This document shows, piece by piece, positions 15,707-24,178 of a DNA stretch of 64,000 nt. The notes under the pieces are model-generated. The model made no database searches. It was not told where the DNA came from and saw nothing but the letters and a program-made list of their open reading frames with translations. Within the stretch, counting starts at the first letter, position 1, and each line of letters starts with the position of its first letter. This stretch comes from Methylophilus rhizosphaerae (GTDB taxonomy: Bacteria; Pseudomonadota; Gammaproteobacteria; Burkholderiales; Methylophilaceae): positions 561,820 through 625,819 of the forward strand of contig NZ_FNFX01000001.1 of the NCBI RefSeq assembly GCF_900100975.1, in the 5' to 3' direction. A program made the position numbers and the translations under genes.

Positions 15707-18700
15707 ATGCCGAATCGTCTCACTTCCCTGCTGATAGCGCTGCGCCAATCCCTGCTTGCCAGGATCATTGCCGGCCTAATTGTTTTTTACTTCCTGTTCG
15801 CCTGGCTGGCAGTAAATCCGCTGGCAAAATGGCTGCTGCCATGGGTGGCGGAAACCAGGCTGGCCAGTAAAGCCAGTGTTGAAAAAGTAGTCTTTGACCC
15901 GTTCCAACTCACCGCCACCATTGATCATTTTGCCCTGACGGAGAAAAGCGGCGCCCCCTTGGCCTCATTTGACAAACTGGTAGTGGACCTGGAATTCAGC
16001 GGGCTGCTCCACTGGGCCTGGAAGCTGAAACAAGTGGCATTGACCGCGCCACAGGTCAATGTGCATGTCTCAAAACAGGGAAAGCTGAACTGGGCAGACT
16101 TCATTGCCAAACTGAACGAGGACCCTTCCCCGCCCAGCCCGGACTTACCGCGTGTGATTGTTGACAATATCGATATCCGCCAAGGCGATATCGAATATAA
16201 AGATGACCATCATCCCACACCGTTACAGGCTTCGTTAAAACCGCTGGACTTTGAGTTGGATGGGTTCTCCACCCTGCCCCAAGACCGTGGCGACTACTTA
16301 ATTGCGGCCAAGCTGCCTTACCAGGGCGGTACCTTGAAATGGAAAGGGGATTTCGGCGTCAACCCGCTGGCATCCAAAGGCTCACTGGCCATTGAAGGCC
16401 TGCAGATTGCCAAAGTGATGCAATGGGTCAATGCCCAGTCTCTGCCTTTCCAGGCAGAAAGTGGCACGTTTTCCAGCCAGTTCAAATATGATTTCTCGCT
16501 GCCCAACCAGCAGCCCAAACTATTGCTGGCAGATGCCAGATTGGCACTCAATGCAGTGGGAGGAAAATTAGCACAAGGCGACCACCTGGCACTCAATCAA
16601 CTGGAGTTGCTAATCAAGCAACTCGTGCTGGAACAACAACCGCATACCGTGGTGACCACGCAAGCCATTACGCTGAACCTTGATCAACTCAAATTACAGA
16701 AACCGCAGGCTGATTTCTCTCTCGCATCTGCCAGCCTGTCCTTACCCAGGGTCAATTTCAGTACCAAGGAAACTGTGCAAGTCGCCTTTGACGCGCTGAA
16801 TGTACAACTCAACCAGTTACAACTGCACCATCAGCAACGCACGCTGTTTCAGTTGCCGCAGCTAACCGTTGAGCAAGTCGGCCTGGACCTGGCCGAACGG
16901 CAGGCCAGTATCAGTAAAATTGCATTAGCCGATGGCCAACTGTCGGCCACCAGCCAGGCCAATGGCCTCCTGGACTGGCAACAGGTCTTTGCAACCCCTG
17001 CCCCCCAGGCTGACAGCAACACGGCTGATACCACTGCGACTGCGCCGCCGGCTGCAGCAGAAAAAGAAAGTAGCCCTTTCCACGTCACCATCGGGGAAAT
17101 TGCACTGTCGCACTGGCAACTGGCCTATCTTGACCAGCAGTTCGCCAAACCACTGCAGGCCTCTGTTGCCGACTTCAACCTTCACCTGGCGCTGGATCAG
17201 CAGGCAGGCCTGCAACTCAGTAATATACAGGTTGATGCCAATAAACTGACTGTACAATCGGATAAAAAACCGGTCGCACAATTGGCGAGCCTGGCGTTGA
17301 CTGACGGTAGTGTCGTCCTGGATACCCAGAAAGCCAGCCTGGGCACCATACAGCTATCCGGACTGAAAACCAGCGTGATCAGGCAGGCAGACCAGCGCCT
17401 GAACTGGCAAGCCATGCTGAGTCCTGCCAATAGCAAGAACACCCCGCCCTCTTCTGGCCAGCACAAAGAGGAAACACGCACAGCAGCCAGTCCGGCGGCA
17501 GCAAAAAGACCAGCCTGGGAATTTGGCCTGAAGCGCTTTGCCTTGCAACATGCAGACATCCACATTGAAGACCAGACGACTGCTACGCCAATGCAACTGG
17601 ATGTCACAGAGGGCCGGGTTGAAGTCGCAGGCCTGAGCCAGAACATGGCTCGCCCACTACCGGTCAAGGCCGGCTTCAAAGTCAAACAGGGCGGCCAATT
17701 CAACGCCCAGGGCAAGTTATCACCGGCACCGTTCGCCACCAGCATGCAGCTATCACTGGTGGACCTGTCGCTTAAACCGTTTGCGCCCTATATCCAGCAA
17801 GTCGCGATGCTTAACCTGCAGGATGGCAGCGCCAGTACCCAGGGAAAATTGCAGCAAACGGCCAAAGGCAGTACCACCTTTGATGGCGGATTCAGCGTCA
17901 GTCGCTTGTCGCTGGTGGAAGAATCCAGCCAGGAGCCGTTCATGCGCTGGGAAAAATTACAGGGTGACGGTTTGGCACTATCCCTGGCCCCGAACCGCCT
18001 GCAACTCAATACCTTGACACTGACCAAGCCGCAAACCAAGTTCATCATCCACCCGGATCGCAGCCTGAACATTACCAAGGTGTTGCGTAGCAACAAGCCC
18101 GCCGAGAATACTGCCGGCACGGAAACATCTGCCTCCACACCGGTGGCCACAGCAACCAGTAGCACTGATACCAATACAGCGGCAGCCACCGACACAAACA
18201 GCTCGGATTTCCCTGTCGCGATTGATACCGTACGTATCAATGACGCTGAACTGGAGTTTGCCGACCTTTCGCTGCCACAGCCCTTTGGCACCCATATTCA
18301 CTCACTGGGTGGCGTGATCAATGGCATCTCCAGCAACCCGGCAGCCACCGCGCAAGTGGAATTGGATGGCAAGGTGGATGACTACGGGTCTGCGCGCATC
18401 CGTGGTGCACTGCAACCGTTCAAAACGACCGAATTTACCGATATCAAGCTGGCATTTACCAACCTGGAAATGAATCGCCTGACACCTTATTCCGGCAAGT
18501 TTGCCGGGCGCAAAATTGAATCGGGCAAGCTCTCCGTGGACCTGGAATACAAAATAAAACAGCGCAAACTGGCTGGCGAAAATAAATTCGTCATCCAGAA
18601 ACTCACACTGGGTGAAAAAGTGGACAGCAAGGATGCCGCCAACCTGCCACTGGATCTTGCAATTGCCATTATGGAAGACAGCGATGGCGTGATTGATCTC

Positions 18701-19399
18701 GACTTACCCATCAGCGGTAGCCTGGATGACCCGAAATTCAGCTATGGCAGCATTTTGTGGAAAGCCTTTACCAATGTCATGACCAAGATTGTCACGGCAC
18801 CGTTCAGCGCACTGGGCAAACTGTTTGGCAGCAGTGAAAAACTGGAAGCCATTGTGTTTGACCCGGGCAAATCCGCCATTGCCCCGCCAGAACTGGAGAA
18901 ACTGCATGCGGTCAGTACGGCACTGGGCAAGCGCCAGCAATTAAAACTGGGCATTGTGCCTGGCTATGACACAGCCGCAGATACGCGCGCCATCCAGGAA
19001 CTGACCTTGCGGGCACAAGTGGCAGAAGAAATGGGTGCCCGCCCCGAATCGGGCCAGGCAGCCGGACCAATAGACCTCAACAACCCAAAAGTACAGTCTG
19101 CCATCCAGGCACTGCATGACCGTTTAACCAACAAAGGGCTGCTCAAGCGCCTGGCAGCCAAGCTGGAAAAAGCGCCGGCAGGTTTTTATGAACAGGCACA
19201 GGAAGCATTGACGACCAGCATCCAGGTCTCTGAGGCAGACTTGCAAACCCTGGCGAAAACCCGTGCGCAAGCTATTGCAAAAGCACTACAGGAGGCAAAC
19301 GTCAGTCCGGAACGGGTAGAAATTGTTGCACCTGTAACAGTCAAGGCTGACCACGAGCATGTGCCGTCCAAGCTGACACTGGGTGTGATAAAACACTAA
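15707..19399 (+). CDS. Giant DUF748/AsmA-like envelope protein
   Basis: A 1230-residue protein anchored by one N-terminal membrane segment (about residues 15-40, LLARIIAGLIVFYFLFAWLA), followed by a very long beta-rich periplasmic region typical of DUF748 and AsmA-like proteins. Related AsmA-family proteins (TamB, YhdP, YdbH) form bridges for lipid transport between the membranes; applying that here is inference. Three Ala/Thr/Ser/Pro-rich linkers (near residues 440-460, 580-605 and 805-835) break the region into modules. The end resembles an OmpA-like fold (IVFDPGKSAIAPPELEKL) interrupted by a helical insertion. It stands alone, divergent from corC. Confidence 0.85.
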   Translation: MPNRLTSLLIALRQSLLARIIAGLIVFYFLFAWLAVNPLAKWLLPWVAETRLASKASVEKVVFDPFQLTATIDHFALTEKSGAPLASFDKLVVDLEFSGLLHWAWKLKQVALTAPQVNVHVSKQGKLNWADFIAKLNEDPSPPSPDLPRVIVDNIDIRQGDIEYKDDHHPTPLQASLKPLDFELDGFSTLPQDRGDYLIAAKLPYQGGTLKWKGDFGVNPLASKGSLAIEGLQIAKVMQWVNAQSLPFQAESGTFSSQFKYDFSLPNQQPKLLLADARLALNAVGGKLAQGDHLALNQLELLIKQLVLEQQPHTVVTTQAITLNLDQLKLQKPQADFSLASASLSLPRVNFSTKETVQVAFDALNVQLNQLQLHHQQRTLFQLPQLTVEQVGLDLAERQASISKIALADGQLSATSQANGLLDWQQVFATPAPQADSNTADTTATAPPAAAEKESSPFHVTIGEIALSHWQLAYLDQQFAKPLQASVADFNLHLALDQQAGLQLSNIQVDANKLTVQSDKKPVAQLASLALTDGSVVLDTQKASLGTIQLSGLKTSVIRQADQRLNWQAMLSPANSKNTPPSSGQHKEETRTAASPAAAKRPAWEFGLKRFALQHADIHIEDQTTATPMQLDVTEGRVEVAGLSQNMARPLPVKAGFKVKQGGQFNAQGKLSPAPFATSMQLSLVDLSLKPFAPYIQQVAMLNLQDGSASTQGKLQQTAKGSTTFDGGFSVSRLSLVEESSQEPFMRWEKLQGDGLALSLAPNRLQLNTLTLTKPQTKFIIHPDRSLNITKVLRSNKPAENTAGTETSASTPVATATSSTDTNTAAATDTNSSDFPVAIDTVRINDAELEFADLSLPQPFGTHIHSLGGVINGISSNPAATAQVELDGKVDDYGSARIRGALQPFKTTEFTDIKLAFTNLEMNRLTPYSGKFAGRKIESGKLSVDLEYKIKQRKLAGENKFVIQKLTLGEKVDSKDAANLPLDLAIAIMEDSDGVIDLDLPISGSLDDPKFSYGSILWKAFTNVMTKIVTAPFSALGKLFGSSEKLEAIVFDPGKSAIAPPELEKLHAVSTALGKRQQLKLGIVPGYDTAADTRAIQELTLRAQVAEEMGARPESGQAAGPIDLNNPKVQSAIQALHDRLTNKGLLKRLAAKLEKAPAGFYEQAQEALTTSIQVSEADLQTLAKTRAQAIAKALQEANVSPERVEIVAPVTVKADHEHVPSKLTLGVIKH

Positions 19400-19469
19400 A
19401 GTAATTTACTTCAGTAACTCAGTACGCTGCAGGTCACGTAAAGTGGCCTGAATGCCTTTCAAATAATCT

Positions 19470-20108
19470 TTACATCACCAATGTCGCCAGCAAATGCTGG
19501 AAAAACCGCAATACGGGCGACAAAATAGCGCCGAGTATGCCGGTAAACAACAGCGCAATTAAAATGAACATGCCATAACGCTCAATGCGCGAAAAGGCAA
19601 TCGCTGCCTGCATAGGCAGCAAACTCACCGCAATCCTGCCACCATCCAGCGGCGGCAGGGGAAACAGATTCAGCACCAGTAGTACCAGGTTGATCTGGAT
19701 ACCGGCAACGCTCATCTGTGCGAGGAAATCCTGTGCTGACAGCGGGAATACCTGCACCCGCGCGAGGATTAATCCCCAGCACAATGCCATGACAAAATTG
19801 GATGCCGGCCCCGCCAGCGCCACCCATAGCATATCTTGTTTGGGGCGGCGCAAATTAGCAAAATTGACCGGTACCGGCTTGGCCCAACCAAACAATATAC
19901 CACCCAGCATGACACTCAAAGCCGGCAATAGCACGGTGCCTATAGGGTCAATATGCTTGAAGGGGTTCAGGGTAATCCGGCCCATGCGCTCGGCGGTCAA
20001 ATCACCGAAATATTTGGCGGCGTAGCCATGTGCCGCTTCATGCACCGTAATCGCAAACAGGATGGGCAAAGCGTATGCGGCCATTTTTTGTATTGTGGTT
20101 AATTCCAT
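19470..20108 (-). CDS. Site-2-type (M50) membrane zinc metalloprotease
   Basis: Integral membrane peptidase of the M50 family. The zinc site HEAAH is at residues 23-27 within the first hydrophobic segment, and the third ligand lies in NLFPLPPLDGGRI later on. About five membrane segments are visible in 212 residues. There is no PDZ domain, unlike RseP. Start ATG 20108 places HExxH at its usual distance from the N-terminus; an upstream ATG at 20159 would overlap the previous gene. It follows the yciO and PHP-phosphatase genes, a common betaproteobacterial order. Confidence 0.88.
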   Translation of the reverse strand: MELTTIQKMAAYALPILFAITVHEAAHGYAAKYFGDLTAERMGRITLNPFKHIDPIGTVLLPALSVMLGGILFGWAKPVPVNFANLRRPKQDMLWVALAGPASNFVMALCWGLILARVQVFPLSAQDFLAQMSVAGIQINLVLLVLNLFPLPPLDGGRIAVSLLPMQAAIAFSRIERYGMFILIALLFTGILGAILSPVLRFFQHLLATLVM

Positions 20109-20137
20109 CTGACTTCTAAATTCCAGTTCATTAATTT

Positions 20138-20761
20138 TCAGGCCAGCAATAACGGCCATGGTGCCACACCGGCACGCACCAACTCAGGCGGATCCTGCGT
20201 TAGGTCCAGCACAGTGGTGGCACCCACATGCACAATATCACTATCAATCACGGCATCGAGCTGATGTTCCAGCGTTTCGCGAATTTCCCAGCCGATTGAC
20301 ATCGGTACTTCCTGGCCGGGCAATTGCAGTGTCATGCTTAATAAAGGCGTATTAAGAGCCTCCAGTAAAGTCTGCGTCACGATGTGCCTGGGCACACGCA
20401 ATCCTATCGTACTACGTTTGGGATGCTGCAAACGGCGCGGCACTTCACGGCTGGCTTCCAGCAAGAATGTGTAGGCGCCAGGCGTCATGGCTTTCAGCAA
20501 CCGGAACTGGCTGTTATTGACTTTGGCATAGGTGCTGATTTCAGCCAGATCGCGGCAAAGCAGGGTAAACGGATGATTATCGTCTACTCCGCGCAGTCGC
20601 CGGATACGGGTTTGCGCATCCTTGAATGCCATGGAGCACACCAGCGCATAGCTGGAATCTGTCGGGCAGGCGATCACACCGCCCTGCTGTAATAATTGTA
20701 CTGCCTGCTGGATTAACCGGGTCTGCGGGTTTTCCGCGTGAATGCTGAAGTATTGCGCCAT
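20138..20761 (-). CDS. yciO: YciO/Sua5 family protein (L-threonylcarbamoyladenylate synthase-like)
   Basis: Member of the Sua5/YrdC/YciO fold, which makes threonylcarbamoyl-AMP for tRNA t6A modification; the YciO branch may not be the main enzyme in the cell. The 207-residue protein shows GGVIACPTDSSYALVCS near 27-43, the IRRLRGVDDNHPFTLLCRDL motif near 53-72, STIGLRVPRH and ALNTPLLSMT. Length and DSSYAL favour YciO over TsaC. It lies six bases after the PHP gene and upstream of the M50 protease. Confidence 0.88.
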   Translation of the reverse strand: MAQYFSIHAENPQTRLIQQAVQLLQQGGVIACPTDSSYALVCSMAFKDAQTRIRRLRGVDDNHPFTLLCRDLAEISTYAKVNNSQFRLLKAMTPGAYTFLLEASREVPRRLQHPKRSTIGLRVPRHIVTQTLLEALNTPLLSMTLQLPGQEVPMSIGWEIRETLEHQLDAVIDSDIVHVGATTVLDLTQDPPELVRAGVAPWPLLLA

Positions 20762-20767
20762 CGCTGA

Positions 20768-21619
20768 TTACTGTAATTGGTTGATTTCAGGCCAACCCTG
20801 CCATACAGGCACACAATCGGCAGGCAAGTCCGGCAGGCGGCCCATTTCCATATACGACATGCCAGGGCCATGGTAATCCGATCCCTGCGAAGCCTTGAGG
20901 TCAAATTGATGCGCCAATTTGGCAAACTGGGCATATTGTGGCGGCTGGTGACTACCGGTCACCACTTCCAGTGCCACACCGCCCCTATCCCTGAACTCAT
21001 TCAGCAATAACAGCATATTCACGGAACCCAGATCATAGCGCCCCGGGTGGGCCAGCACGGCAATACCGCCACTGTCCTTAATCAAGGTCAATGCCTCTTC
21101 CAGGCTCATCCATTCATGATTCACATAGCCAGGCTTGCCCTTGACCAGGTATTTCTTGAATACAGATTTAACATTTTTGGCATGGCCGTTTTTCACCATA
21201 AACTGGGCAAAATGGCTACGCGTCATGACGCTATTGCCGGCCAATTCCCTGGCCCCCTCATAAGCACCGGCAATACCGGCCCTGGCCAGCCCTTCGGCAA
21301 TCTGCCTGGCACGCAAGTCACGCCCTTCACGCACTTTGGCAAAGGCTTCCAGTAAAGGCGGATACCGCGGATCCACACGCAAACCCACAATGTGCAGCGT
21401 GCGATTTTTCCAGGTCACCGAAATTTCAACGCCATCAATGAAATGTATCCCATGCTGTTCAGCCGCAGCACGGGCGCGGGCCAGACCACTGACCTCATCA
21501 TGATCCGTCAATGCCAGCACACGCACGCCCTGCCGTGCAGCATACGCCACCAGCTCCTCGGGGGAGAGCAAGCCATCTGACATGGTGGAGTGGCAATGTA
21601 AATCTATGGGCACTGACAT
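20768..21619 (-). CDS. PHP-domain phosphatase (RnaAM/YciV, 3',5'-nucleoside bisphosphate phosphatase-like)
   Basis: Polymerase-and-histidinol-phosphatase fold with the metal motifs DLHCHSTMSDG near residues 6-16, ALTDHDEV near 38-45, GVEISVTW, AHPGRYD and GSDYHGPG. The closest characterised relatives remove the 3' phosphate of nucleoside 3',5'-bisphosphates or trim RNA 5' ends (YciV). Start ATG 21619 gives 283 residues; an ATG seven codons upstream is possible. It heads the minus-strand PHP-yciO-M50 operon and is divergent from yciB. Confidence 0.9.
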   Translation of the reverse strand: MSVPIDLHCHSTMSDGLLSPEELVAYAARQGVRVLALTDHDEVSGLARARAAAEQHGIHFIDGVEISVTWKNRTLHIVGLRVDPRYPPLLEAFAKVREGRDLRARQIAEGLARAGIAGAYEGARELAGNSVMTRSHFAQFMVKNGHAKNVKSVFKKYLVKGKPGYVNHEWMSLEEALTLIKDSGGIAVLAHPGRYDLGSVNMLLLLNEFRDRGGVALEVVTGSHQPPQYAQFAKLAHQFDLKASQGSDYHGPGMSYMEMGRLPDLPADCVPVWQGWPEINQLQ

Positions 21620-21757
21620 GATAAATAAAGGATAACGCAATGATTGGAAAGAGATGGCTCGCCCGACCTGCTCAGCAAGCGAACTTTACATTTTGACAGA
21701 AATCATAGCAAAATAGTGCCCTCACAGATAGCAGGAATTCAGTTACCTGAGCCACAC

Positions 21758-22303
21758 ATGCAAGTCATCACCGATTTACTACCCGTTATCCTCTTTTTTA
21801 TTGCCTATAAGAAAGCCGGGATTTTTGTCGCCACGGCCACGGCCATCATCAGCACACTAGTACTGATGTTATTGCTCTGGATCAAACGCGGCAAAATCGA
21901 CAAAATGCTGATGATCAACGGTGCCGTGATTACCGTATTGGGCGGCATCACCTTATTACTGCACGATAAAACCTATATCATGTGGAAGCCGACCGTGATT
22001 TACTGGATAGGTGCCCTGGCATTGCTATTCAGCCGCTATGCTTTCCAGCACAACCTGATTGAGCGCATGCTGGGCAAAGTCATGGCGCCGCCTGCCGGCA
22101 TCTGGGACAAACTGAACCTGTGCTGGATTGCCTTTCTGGCCGGCCTGGGAATTTTAAACCTGTATGTAGCTTTCCACTTTGACGAAAATACCTGGGTCAA
22201 TTTCAAGCTATTCGGCACCACCAGCCTGATGTTCGTATTTATCATTGCCCAGGTCGTGCTGCTAAAGGATTACTGGATTGAACAGCAAACCCCTTCTGCC
22301 TGA
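21758..22303 (+). CDS. yciB: Inner-membrane septation protein A (YciB)
   Basis: Integral membrane protein with about five segments, implicated in cell-envelope integrity and division. The 181 residues begin MQVITDLLPVILFFIAYK, the family signature, and contain MWKPTVIYW and the C-terminal WVNFKLFGTTSLMFVF motif. ATG 21758 gives the canonical start; the frame extends upstream without a match. It heads the plus-strand cluster yciB-yciI-bolA-ppiC. Confidence 0.94.
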   Translation: MQVITDLLPVILFFIAYKKAGIFVATATAIISTLVLMLLLWIKRGKIDKMLMINGAVITVLGGITLLLHDKTYIMWKPTVIYWIGALALLFSRYAFQHNLIERMLGKVMAPPAGIWDKLNLCWIAFLAGLGILNLYVAFHFDENTWVNFKLFGTTSLMFVFIIAQVVLLKDYWIEQQTPSA

Positions 22304-22318
22304 ACCACGGAACACACC

Positions 22319-22618
22319 ATGTTATATATGATTTATGCACAAGACACGGCGGGCAGCCTGCCATTGCGCCTGCAACACCGGCCAGCCCACCTGGAACGCC
22401 TCCAGCAATTACAAAGCGAAGGCCGTTTATTGCTGGCTGGCCCCCTGCCAGCAATTGATGCCGTCGACCCTGGTGAAGCCGGTTACAGCGGTAGCCTGAT
22501 CGTGGCCGAATTCGATTCATTGCAAGCCGCCACTGACTGGGCAAATAATGATCCATTTGTGCATGCAGGTATCTATGGCAAAGTTTCCGTGAACCCTTTC
22601 CGCAAGACATTGCCATAG
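22319..22618 (+). CDS. yciI: YciI family protein
   Basis: Small (99 residues) ferredoxin-like alpha/beta protein of unknown biochemical role. The family pattern is visible: [25 protein letters not shown] near residues 20-44, with the conserved His and Asp region, and the [17 protein letters not shown] motif at the end. It lies 15 bases after yciB, a well-known pairing, and one base before bolA. Confidence 0.93.
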   Translation: MLYMIYAQDTAGSLPLRLQHRPAHLERLQQLQSEGRLLLAGPLPAIDAVDPGEAGYSGSLIVAEFDSLQAATDWANNDPFVHAGIYGKVSVNPFRKTLP

Positions 22619-22619
22619 A

Positions 22620-22883
22620 ATGCTACGGGCAGAAATCATCCAGCGCCTGCAAGCGCTACAGCCGGCACAACTGGACATCCAGGATGACAGCGCACTGCAC
22701 AAAGGACACGCGGGAAACACGGGTGGCGGGCATTTCACTATCACGGTAAAAAGCTCGCTATTTTCAGGAAAATCACAGATAATGCGCCATCGCATGGTCT
22801 ATGAATGCTTGCAAGATTTGATGCCTCATCGCATACACGCACTCAGCATCAATGCATTACCGACTGATGAGTCACCTGCTTGA
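22620..22883 (+). CDS. bolA: BolA family protein
   Basis: BolA proteins pair with monothiol glutaredoxins and handle Fe-S clusters or regulate morphology under stress. The 87-residue protein has the core HxGH-type segment (LHKGHAGNTGGGHFTITV, near residues 26-43), the SLFSGKSQIMRHRMVYECL helix and the RIHALSI strand. It starts one base after the yciI stop and is followed 55 bases later by the parvulin gene. Confidence 0.93.
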   Translation: MLRAEIIQRLQALQPAQLDIQDDSALHKGHAGNTGGGHFTITVKSSLFSGKSQIMRHRMVYECLQDLMPHRIHALSINALPTDESPA

Positions 22884-22938
22884 AATAATTCTGTATTTTA
22901 ATATTGCACCAATTCATATCGTTTAATAAGGATATTGC

Positions 22939-23748
22939 ATGAAATTTTTGAAGATAATGTTGGCGATTGCATGCTTCAGTGCCCTGCCACATGTATATGC
23001 CGCTGATGCTGACGCAATGGCGACCGTCAATGGCAAGCCCATCAAAAAAAGCTGGGTCGATTTTATTCTGCGGGATGCAGAAGCCCGTACCGGCCAGAAA
23101 GCCAACGACAACATGAAAGCCGCCGTCATCAACGAGCTGGTAGGCTCTGAGCTGGCATACCAGGAAGCGCAAAAAGCAGGCATTGATAAACAGCCTGACT
23201 TTATTGCCAGCGAAGAACTGGCGCGCCGTAAACTGTTAGTCAACGCTTTCCTGGCCGACTTCATCAGGAAAAACCCGGTGACAGACGCCGAGAAAAAAGA
23301 AGGCTACGAACAGTACAAAAAAGAACTGGGTGACAAGGAATACAATGCCCGCCACATCCTGGTCAAAACCGAAGCGGAAGCCAAAGCCATCATTGCCGAC
23401 CTGAAAAAAGGCACAGACTTTGCCAAAGTGGCCAAAGAAAAATCCCAGGATCCAGGCTCCAAGGACAAAGGTGGCGATCTGGGCTGGTTCTCCCCGGCCG
23501 GCATGGTCAAACCATTTGCCGATGCGCTGGTCGCACTGAAAAAAGGCGAAACAACGCCTGAACCCGTGCAATCCCAGTTCGGCTGGCATGTGATCAAGCT
23601 GGTGGATACCCGCGCGCTGCAAGCGCCGCCTTACGAAAAAGTGCAGGATGGCATTGAACGTACCATTCAGCAACGCAAGCTGGAAAAATACATGTTGGGC
23701 CTGAAAGACAAGGCAAAAATTGAAGTGACAGGAATCGAGAAGAAATAA
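22939..23748 (+). CDS. Periplasmic parvulin-type peptidyl-prolyl isomerase
   Basis: Folding helper acting in the periplasm. Residues 1-22 are a signal peptide (FSALPHVYAADA). An N-terminal SurA-like helical region follows, then a parvulin domain (about 130-235) with NARHILVKTEAEAKAII, KSQDPGSKDKGGDLGWF and the closing SQFGWHVIKL. The total of 269 residues fits the PpiC/PrsA group rather than two-domain SurA. The start follows an AAGGA site. It is the last gene of the yciB cluster, with a terminator at 23774-23801. Confidence 0.93.
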   Translation: MKFLKIMLAIACFSALPHVYAADADAMATVNGKPIKKSWVDFILRDAEARTGQKANDNMKAAVINELVGSELAYQEAQKAGIDKQPDFIASEELARRKLLVNAFLADFIRKNPVTDAEKKEGYEQYKKELGDKEYNARHILVKTEAEAKAIIADLKKGTDFAKVAKEKSQDPGSKDKGGDLGWFSPAGMVKPFADALVALKKGETTPEPVQSQFGWHVIKLVDTRALQAPPYEKVQDGIERTIQQRKLEKYMLGLKDKAKIEVTGIEKK

Positions 23749-23773
23749 CCTCAGCCAGCTTCTACTGAATCAT

Positions 23774-23801
23774 AAAAAAGCCAGTTTCGACTGGCTTTTT
23801 T
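23774..23801 (+). terminator. Terminator after the parvulin gene
   Basis: Seven-base-pair stem (AGCCAGT/ACTGGCT) with a TTCG tetraloop, flanked by A-run and T-run. It closes the yciB-yciI-bolA-ppi transcript before feoA. Confidence 0.88.
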
Positions 23802-23898
23802 ATTTGCCGGGCATCCATCATTATCCTCCCGCGTGCAATGATTCACGCAGCCTGCCTGTACAGAAGCATTTCTTTGCCAGGCAATCTGAGATAAAATC

Positions 23899-23915
23899 AA
23901 GAATTATTCTCATTT
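23899..23915 (+). promoter_or_regulatory. Probable Fur box upstream of feoAB
   Basis: The sequence AAGAATTATTCTCATTT contains the 11-base palindrome AGAATTATTCT and the ATTCTCATT half-site typical of Fur operators. It lies 12 bases before the feoA start, where a bound repressor would block transcription or initiation. Family knowledge: feo genes are usually Fur-repressed. Confidence 0.6.
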
Positions 23916-23926
23916 ATAACATCCGC

Positions 23927-24178
23927 ATGCATCTTGACGCACTCAAGCCTGGCCAGGCCGCCATTATCGATCGCATCCATGCCGAACAAGCATTGACGCA
24001 GCGCCTGCATGCACTGGGTTTCCGCACTGGCAAGCAGCTGGAAGTGATCCGCCAGGCTGCGTTTAATGGCCCGCTGCATGTACGCATAGGCTCAACGGAT
24101 GTCATCATCCGCCTGCAAGACGCCAAAGCCATTCATTTGCATCCCCTCCCCAACCAGACAGAATCTATCCCTGCATGA
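23927..24178 (+). CDS. feoA: Ferrous iron transport protein FeoA
   Basis: Small SH3-like cytoplasmic protein needed for FeoB-mediated Fe(II) uptake. The 83 residues show the family pattern: LKPGQAAIIDRI, QRLHALGFRTGKQLEVI and LHVRIGSTDVIIRLQDAKAI. ATG 23927 gives the canonical start (MHLDALKPGQ). Its last codons overlap the feoB start by four bases, so the two are translationally coupled. Confidence 0.93.
   Translation: MHLDALKPGQAAIIDRIHAEQALTQRLHALGFRTGKQLEVIRQAAFNGPLHVRIGSTDVIIRLQDAKAIHLHPLPNQTESIPA

Noticed and set aside
17197-17745. Minus-strand 182-codon frame inside the DUF748 gene
   Set aside because: Antisense shadow in a long GC-balanced gene; no ribosome site or conserved motif.
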